Positions 57,805-64,000 of a DNA stretch of 64,000 bases are shown here, piece by piece. The DNA lies in the NCBI GenBank assembly GCA_030762175.1, contig CM060846.1, forward strand, positions 185,248,041 to 185,312,040, written 5' to 3'. Every line of letters starts with the position of its first letter. Position 1 is the stretch's first letter. Both the position numbers and the translations under genes were made by a program. Below the pieces are notes generated by a model, which did no database searches, had not been told where the DNA came from, and saw only the letters and a list, made by a program, of their open reading frames with translations. Origin of the DNA: Metallyticus violacea (taxonomy: Eukaryota; Arthropoda; Insecta; Mantodea; Metallyticidae).

Positions 57805-57836
57805 GATGTTTCAGCAGTTCATCCTGCTGAAACATC
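57805..57836. other. perfect 13-bp hairpin
   Basis: GATGTTTCAGCAG and its exact inverse CTGCTGAAACATC with a 6-nt loop, at the junction between LINE sequence and the PLE that follows. Confidence 0.9.
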
Positions 57837-57837
57837 T

Positions 57838-58160
57838 TCACAACCCATTAGAGTTATCTACTTGGGAAAAAAATTCTATATTAAAAAATAGAAAAAAAAC
57901 TATGAATTTTGAGTTTCCTCCTATGGATGAGCTCAGCAATTACCTACTTCAACCAACAGAGGCCACCACAGAAACATCCGGGTGTCCAGCCATCATTTTG
58001 AGTAATGGCGGTTTGGTGAGTAACTGAAGATGGGAGAGATTCTCCCAAAACACGTCTTACTTTTATGTAAGTAAATGAAGTTTAGTGTAAAAAATGAATA
58101 CCTAATTTTAGGATATATTACCACTCCATTGTCAACAGCTTCGTAAATTTAATATTTTTA
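57838..58160 (+). mobile_element. PLE family-4 3' end with coding tail
   Basis: + strand: the C-terminal PLE residues NPLELSTWEKNSILKN and KTMNFEFPPMDELSNYLL, the hammerhead-like core, then the complete tail (ATATTACCACTCCATTGTCA, CAGCTTCGTAAATTTAATA). It is truncated at its 5' side; no duplication found. Confidence 0.85.
58024..58069 (+). ncRNA. hammerhead-ribozyme-like core, degraded
   Basis: CTGAAGA, perfect stem II GGGAGA/TCTCCC, AAAAC in place of GAAAC, stem III ACA/TGT, then GTA followed by AGTAAATG. The change of G12 would be expected to abolish activity. Confidence 0.4.
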
Positions 58161-58833
58161 CCATTAATATGTTTTTTTTCTTAAGTTGGCATTTTAATTG
58201 ACTTTAACAAACTCTACACCAGAGTTAAAATTTTATAAATATAAAGAGTTAATCAATTTCTTCAAATGTACATAATGTATGTAATTTATTATGAAATTTC
58301 TGTCCTAGAGTTAGACTAACTCTTTTAGAGTTGGCTAAACTCATTACAGGAATCACAGATTTAAGTAATATGATATCTTAATCAGAATTTTCTGAAATGC
58401 ATTATGATTATTAACAAAAAACATTTGTTCTTCAGTTTTCCAATGAGAATGATAGTATTTTTTTTTTAACCTACAAAGGAACAGAAGAGTTATCCTGATA
58501 AATCCTATGAATATTTTGGGGAAAAGTTATTAAAGTATGATAAATTTAAAAAATATAAAGGCAAGATTTGGGAACAAATATTATAAAAATTATTTTTTTA
58601 TTGCAGAATGCACAGATATAGATATCATTAGGATTCAGTACATACACAGGCTGTGTTCGGTTTGGGAGATAATTTTTGTTTTCAGTTTTGAACAAATTTG
58701 ATATAAAATACATGACTTTATGTTAACTAAACTTGGACTTTATTGGTAAGTCATTATAATTACAGAAATTGGAACAGTAAAACAAAAAAGTGATCAGTAG
58801 TATACATTATTTGTTTTCCTTTTCTTTACTTAG
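58161..58833. other. AT-rich spacer
   Basis: No gene seen. Confidence 0.45.
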
Positions 58834-58844
58834 ATCAACATGGT

Positions 58845-59128
58845 ATGAATGAATAGTGTTTAACACCCGTTTTACAACAGAGGCACTACAGGCAATGGAC
58901 ACTGATGATACATGAGATGAAATGATAAACTGGGAAAGGATTTATCTTTAAGAAAGGAAATGTTCCAGGCCTAAGTTTAGGGTACCTACCCGGCATTTGC
59001 CATTTATGAGGACTGAGGAAAACCTGGAAAAAACCTCAGTCAGGAAGGATGGTCCTGGCAGGATTTGAACCCCAGACCTCCAGCTCACAAATCTGCGCCT
59101 TAAAGATCTCGGCCACTCATGGCGGTCA
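58845..59128 (-). mobile_element. SINE-A with TSD
   Basis: Minus-strand full copy (TGGCCGAGATCTTTAAGGCG, GGGGTTCAAATCC). ATCAACATGGT (58834-58844) and ATCAATATGGT (59129-59139) form a 10/11 duplication. Confidence 0.92.
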
Positions 59129-59139
59129 ATCAATATGGT

Positions 59140-59700
59140 CCATTACATGTACTAATATTACATATTTATCTTACAACTTGCATTAGATAAATAATTATAC
59201 TTATACACAATGTTTTTAGAGTTGTTAAGTTATTTACAAGGTATTTAATTGATAAAAGTCTAAAATTATATACCATATATATTAGTTAGGTTATGTCAAG
59301 GTATAGACTGTTTTGCACCTGAGGATAGAATTTATTGTTTTAGTTTTCCTGTATTTTTGTGCATGTATGCAAGATCATTTTCCAGTATGCCACATCACAT
59401 AGTGTTATATTTATATTTTTCCATAAACAAACAGTGGGTTATACAGAATATACAAATGATATGTATTTTATATAAATTTAATAATACAATTAAAGGGTCT
59501 ATGGAAAGAAGATGCAGTCACTTATATTAAATTTTTAGAAGAACAAATTTTAACTTTGAAAAATTGCTAAGACTTTATTAATTTATTTGTAATTTATTTT
59601 CAGCTATTGTGTTGCAAAGCTATGTGTTACAAACATAGTATCTAGTTATGGTTTAATTACTTTAATCTTTTTCTACAGTTTTATATACAGAGCTCCCAAA
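59140..59700. other. AT-rich spacer
   Basis: No gene seen. Confidence 0.45.
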
Positions 59701-59709
59701 ATATGCCTT

Positions 59710-60160
59710 ACTATTGGTACAGAGTTTTGCATCTCAGCAGTTGGACATGTCACAGCCAGCTATGCCTTTACTCTTACCTGGCTTCTTAAAGCTGTGTGTA
59801 AATCTTATCTTATAGCTAATTCTGAAAATGTCACCCTTTCTCAGCTAAAGGCATTGTACCAGGCAAGCAAATTCTGAATAACATGATTTATTTCAGCATA
59901 TAATGTTCTGATTTCATTCTGTATATTTCCCTTAAGTCCTTCTAATGTGTGAGAATTTGTTTTGACACTTTGTACTTAATGCTATCCCAGAAATAAAAAT
60001 CACAGACTGTCAGGCCTGGGGAGCAGGAGGTCCATACATCACTATCTTCAAACACTTCCCTGATTTTACTCATGGACTCCCCTGCTATGTGAGCTGTGGC
60101 AGATTCTTATTGAAACTATCCATATGATTTCTCTTCTGTCAGTAGCTACTTCCTTAAATA
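59710..60160 (-). pseudogene. mariner/IS630-type transposase C-terminal fragment
   Basis: Minus strand: ESATAHIAGESMSKIREVF (family QDNATAHTA, so the catalytic Asp is lost), then CSPGLTVCDFYFWDSIKYKV (family SPDLTxCDFYLWG) and a broken C-terminal part with IRTE-like spacing down to LLRCKTLYQ near 59720. Stops are frequent. An A-rich ORF upstream on the same strand (60324-60518) shows no recognisable motif. Confidence 0.7.
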
Positions 60161-60161
60161 T

Positions 60162-60960
60162 TTATCTGTAAAACAGACATCTTCATGTTTATTTTTACCC
60201 CCCATTTTGGCAAGTCCAGCATCCTTAAATTATCAGTTATTTGAATATGGCTAATCTATTTAAGAAGGCATCATTACTACTTCCATCAGAAATGTGGGAA
60301 GCCATTGGTCTGACTCCAATAGCTCAGAAAATGTACTTTTTGCAATTAAATGAGTTATTTGTAATTAAAGCACTGTTCTCTTCACTTTTACACTGACTGT
60401 TCAAATTATTGGATGGTTCTTCTTCCTGGCAAAAATTTGGTTTTTCACCGTTATTAACATTGTTGATTTCTTTTCTACCTGTTTCACTTTCACTCACATG
60501 TGGTTTCTGTTTCTTCATTCAGTCATTTGCAAAATTTGAACAACTAAATATAACTATATATATACTAATCGACTGTAAATTATTTTCACTCCTTATCTAG
60601 CATGATCCAAATTGATTATTCTTATTAGCATGGCAAACATTAGCATACTAAATGATAAAGAACAGTGAATGTTATTTCTTTGCTTTTTTAAAACTCTATT
60701 GTACAGTTTACATGTAAAAAGACATTATGCCTTCTGGATGGCAGTTTAATCATAAAGGGAGAAAGGAAAAGAGAGAAATGCAAGAAAACTAAGAAGCTGT
60801 AAGAAGTGCTGTAAAATATATGGGTCAATATGTACAAAAATACCTTTTATTATCTAGCAAATTCCATGCCTAAAAGACAGTTGAAATTGAAAAAAACTAA
60901 GGAAAATATTACCAAATACTAGCTGTAACCAATGATGGAAATAAAACAATGTAAACACAG
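60162..60960. other. AT-rich spacer
   Basis: No gene or recognisable repeat seen. Confidence 0.4.
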
Positions 60961-60990
60961 TATTGAACTACATACTCTTAAAGCTTCACT

Positions 60991-61045
60991 TACTTTTCAT
61001 AAATGTATGGAACTGGTTTCAAGAACATTTAGTTCCCATCTTCAG
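60991..61045 (-). ncRNA. hammerhead-ribozyme-like core (family 1)
   Basis: Minus strand: CTGAAGA, stem II GGGAAC/GTTCTT closed by TAAAT, GAAAC, a 20-nt loop, and GTA followed by AGTGAAG. Core bases are canonical; stem III is only AC/GT here, but ACT/AGT in the + copy at 31000. Confidence 0.5.
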
Positions 61046-61050
61046 CCAGG

Positions 61051-61983
61051 CTAAAGCTCAACTGTCAGATCATTCATTGAGCTATGCGAATGTGTATTCT
61101 GCTCTGATGGCAGTGTGATAAACTTGTAGGGTATTTTTTCATCTCCGGCAATGTTGAAGTTCATTAGACTGTATTTGTAGATGTAGATTTTTTCCCAGGT
61201 TGCTAGTTCCATACGTCCTTGTACTGATTTTAATAATTTTTCTTTATTTATTATGTCGTGATTTTGTGTCCAAAAATGATATGCTACTGCTGATGCCTCT
61301 ATTTGTTTGTACTTTATGTTCCTGAAATGTCCCTTTAACCGTGTATCTATGTTTCTTTTTGTTTTTCTAATGTAGATTTTTTTCACATACTGCACAATTT
61401 ATTTTGTAAATACCTGCTTTTTCTTTTGTGGAATATTGTCATTAACATTATCTATCAGTTAGTTTTTAACATTAAATCTATTAATTGGTGCCAACCTGAT
61501 ATTAAAATCTTTAAGAATATTCTGAAATTTTTTTGTAGCCCATGGATGATATGTGAATTTTTAAAAATTAGCTTATCTTTTCTTGCTGAAAGTATTGTAA
61601 TTTCTTTGATATGTTTTTGTCACTTGAATTTCTGCACCTTTTTGTGTACTAGTTCTTTGTTATAACCATTTTTAACTGTTGTTCTTTCTATTTGTTTGTA
61701 TTCTTTAAGGTATTCTTCTTTGCTAATTTTTAGGTTAACTACCTGATGTGTTAAGTGTTGATCATTGCATGTTTTGCGCTGTGGGGTTAAAACCGTCAGC
61801 TTTGATGTGATTATCTGCATGTGTATTCTTTCTGCATATTCCAAATTCCAGGTTTTCTTGACATTTCATTATTTTTATGTCCAAAAAAGGTAACATGTTA
61901 TCTGTTTCTCTTTTGTATGTGAATGATATGTTTTTTGTAAACCATGGCATATATGTTGATTTTATGTTTGTTATAGTTAACAA
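61051..61983 (-). pseudogene. PLE RT C-terminus and GIY-YIG endonuclease
   Basis: Minus strand. The ORF 61762-61983 gives the RT C-terminus (RETDNMLPFLDIKIMKCQEN, LEFGICRKNTHADNHIK), then SKEEYLKEYKQIERTTVKNG from 61620-61844 after a frameshift. The endonuclease ORF 61051-61395 has KIYIRKTKRNIDTRLKGHFR (YIG reads YIR), SAVAYHFWTQNHDI and LATWEKIYIYKYSLMNF. The RT palm is missing. Confidence 0.85.
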
Positions 61984-62109
61984 AATTAATCAATTATGAT
62001 GCCATAAAACTTCTAAATTTACAAGATAAAAACATATCATTCGCATACAAATACAATTCTTCCATAGCTCATCAGCCAAATCAACAGAAGTCTGTCTGTT
62101 GTTACATTG

Positions 62110-63060
62110 CATCCAGAATTATTTATAGGATCCAGATTATTTATAGAATTCAGCAGATGTAGCTGAATTTCCTTATTGAGCTGCATCATTGTCCTTTGAG
62201 CATATGGTTCCATGCTAAGAATGTATCTTGTTTTTTAATTAGTGAGTACACTTAAGGGTATTTAATGTTTTCCTGGTTTGTCCTTTATGAACATTTTGAA
62301 TGGACACCTTCCACAGAAAAGTGTTAGCATTTCATCGACTACCCAGCAGAAAAACATTTTGGCAATGCTTTGTCCATTTTTTCAAATACCTGTCATATTT
62401 CCTAAACTTAGGTATTCTTTTTTTTATACACTAATTTTAGGATATATTACCACTCCATTGTCAACAGCTTCGTAAGTACAATACCTGTCATATTGCTGCA
62501 AATTTACCATATTCCCTGCATTCATTTTGGATCTCTCTGTCATCAAATATAATTATTTTAGTTAGCTGGATAAACCTGGTCCTGCTCATAGTTGCAGTAT
62601 ATATGAATCTACCAGAAATATTAGACCAGAAATTTCAACTACAGATGTAACTGTCACTTTGCACTCACATAAATAATAGAAGCCCTATATAAAACATGAA
62701 CTCATATTTGTTTCTGCTACATTTATTCTTACTCCTTCTTCATTGGTATGTTTTATGACAATGTTTATAACTTCAGGTATAAAGAATTTTCCAAGGATTC
62801 TCTAACAGTGTTCTCTTTACCTTCATTTCTTTGTACTTTTCGTTCTTTTACAATATTTTGTGCTACACATCTTGTAGGCCGAGGAGGCTTAGATGTGAAA
62901 ATTTTACCACTAGTTGTAGCATACCTGGCACTGACGTCATCTTTAATTAAACTATTATTATGATTCTCATCATCATTATATGATGGTGATAAAATTGCTT
63001 CATTAGCTTGCTCACACACAATATTTTGATCCTCTGCTTGACTCATTGCCTCATCACTAT
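62110..63060 (-). pseudogene. piggyBac-type transposase remnant
   Basis: Minus strand. The ORF 62765-63046 is the N-terminal acidic part followed by TTSGKIFTSKPPRPTRCVAQ and NIVKERK, like the region before the catalytic domain in piggyBac-derived proteins. Further down, 62340-62180 reads VDEMLTLFCGRCPFKMFIKD with KPGKH and LTN.KTRYILSMEPYAQRT; the first catalytic Asp (DEM) is kept, the second (LxD before AKTRYI) reads Asn. The middle ~270 bp are decayed and carry an 80-bp PLE insertion at 62400-62479. Confidence 0.75.
62400..62479. mobile_element. 80-bp PLE family-4 tail insertion, 15-bp TSD
   Basis: Between perfect AATACCTGTCATATT repeats (62385-62399, 62480-62494). The left 35 bp are a truncated minus tail (CCTAAACTTAGGTATTC), the right 45 bp a complete plus tail (ATATTACCACTCCATTGTCA ... 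GTAAGTAC). No core is left. Confidence 0.9.
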
Positions 63061-63689
63061 CACAAATTCAAAATTAGAATTATGAAATATATCCCTAAAT
63101 TCTTTGTCAGCCAAAGTACTTAGAACATTTTGAAATAAGTTTGTGAATCAATTGTGTGATTACTAAGACGACACAACAGACAGACTGGAAAGTAGAAGCA
63201 TTATAAGTGATTAAACTGCCAGACCAATCAATAATAAGAGGATAAATTATATAAATAAATGCCATTGTTGATATAAACAGAATTAGAGAAGTAAAACCAA
63301 TTGTTGTAGAAACCACCAGCATTCCAAAAAAAAAGTCTATGAATTTTATGCATCACACGAGCTACCGACAGGGGGTACTTTATGGCCAACTTGACAGATT
63401 ATTGTTTCATAAAAAGACCAACAATGAGAACTTTGAAACAATTGAGCAGTTCAATAATAGAGACAATGGTTGACAGTAACTATTAATCTCATGACTCTAG
63501 TAAAATAATTAAAAGACAGAATTTAAAAAAATTACAGGTGTGCATAAAGTAACCCCCCCCCAATCGTTAGTAATGCTAGGGTAAAGTCAAAAGTACAAAT
63601 TTGCTCTGCTCTAAAGAACATTTCACATCGGAACAAACCTAAATATATTTGAACTTTAAATGATGAATTAAAAATTTATCAATTTCCAT

Positions 63690-63920
63690 GACTAGAATTA
63701 TATCAAATTCGCGGACGGTGATTGCGCGGGTGCGGATAAATTTCCAGATAGAACACCGCGGAGCTAGTGGAGATTCCCTCCGAGTTTTTCGAGCCCCTCG
63801 GAAGATCCACTTCCTTCCCAGGCGCCGAGGTAGAAACTTTTCCAAAGCTCAAGGCACCATAGCAGCGCAGCCTGCCTCACCACACCTCACCCTGGCATTT
63901 TCGACCTTGTAACTGAACCA
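63690..63920. promoter_or_regulatory. CpG-rich patch, possible promoter or first exon
   Basis: In an otherwise AT-rich, CpG-poor window this stretch holds a dense run of CpG (TCGCGGACGG, TTGCGCGGGTGCGG, ACCGCGGAG, GGCGCCGAGG). Open frames exist on both strands (63688-63912 +, 63639-63845 -) but neither shows a domain. CpG retention suggests a germline-unmethylated promoter or a recently arrived sequence. Confidence 0.4.
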
Positions 63921-64000
63921 ACAGAATGAAATTATATGAAATACGAGAGCAGAAAATTGGTATCATGTAAATTACTATTCCAGAGCATTCGTCTGAGTGA

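Larger units (their letters stand above)
55850..57830 (-). pseudogene. LINE ORF1 (coiled coil) and endonuclease start
   Basis: Minus strand. The ORF 57052-57357 and its relative at 57608-57841 are Lys/Glu-rich coiled-coil segments (EVKTMFKLITEDIKEIKSRE, MEEINQKIGRLKEELGKLAQ) followed by VNIVIFGVEERKKKDIG, the usual start of the RNA-binding part of ORF1 in R1-like LINEs. Downstream, near 55990-55890, IIGDFKDLNCRIVEAWI resembles the GDFN motif of the endonuclease. Many stops. The SINE at 56364-56653 is inserted in it. Confidence 0.6.
60962..62080. mobile_element. PLE family-1 copy, mostly minus, inverted 5' piece
   Basis: 60962-61985 is minus oriented: tail, hammerhead-like core, endonuclease and RT C-terminus. 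At about 61990 orientation flips: DAIKLLNLQDKNISFAYKYN reads on the + strand, the same RT segment that precedes LPFLDI. This is another inverted PLE structure, here joined in the RT region. It sits beside the piggyBac remnant. Confidence 0.8.

Overview
This window looks like intergenic and intronic DNA from a large, AT-rich, repeat-laden animal genome, most likely an arthropod. The reasons are two tRNA-derived SINE families, Jockey/CR1-like and R1-like LINEs, mariner/Tc1, hAT and piggyBac remnants, several Penelope-like element (PLE) families with GIY-YIG endonucleases, and two transposon-associated ORF families I know mainly from arthropod genomes. There are no operons or prokaryotic features. 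The species cannot be fixed from the sequence. Calls of family membership rest on motifs read by eye.

Layout. 1-6.2 kb: a PLE tail scrap, a SINE, a broken mariner transposase with an adjoining GC-rich tandem repeat, a LINE 3' end and a ~0.8 kb GAA/GGA tract. 7.4-8.9 kb: minus-strand segments that read like exons of an unrecognised host gene. 10.3-16.3 kb: LINE remnants, an internally deleted mariner copy and a 208-bp PLE insertion. 16.7-17.3 kb: the clearest host sequence, a 3'-terminal coding exon (+) followed by a recent tandem copy of its end and 3' UTR. 17.4-30.2 kb: LINEs in both orientations, several SINEs, a possible hAT element full of younger repeats, and a Tc1 relic. 30.3-37.7 kb: a dense cluster of PLEs. 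38.5-50.3 kb: LINE, SINE, hAT and PLE remnants. 50.7-59.1 kb: a LINE split by a conserved arthropod ORF family, another LINE 5' half, PLEs and SINEs. 59.7-63.1 kb: transposase fragment, PLE and piggyBac remnants. 63.7-63.9 kb: a CpG-rich patch that may be a promoter.

The most interesting system is the PLE set. At least five tail types are present, and ten insertions are bracketed by 9-15 bp direct repeats I could read. Most are symmetric: the same 3' tail sits at both outer ends in opposite orientation, one complete and one truncated, even in insertions of 80-230 bp. The tails carry a hammerhead-ribozyme-like core (CTGANGA, stem II, GAAAC, then a GTA). PLEs with hammerhead motifs are known, but the tail-out inverted architecture in every family here points to priming from both sides of the target and deserves follow-up. 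No intact protein-coding mobile element remains; nearly all ORFs have frameshifts, stops or missing catalytic residues.
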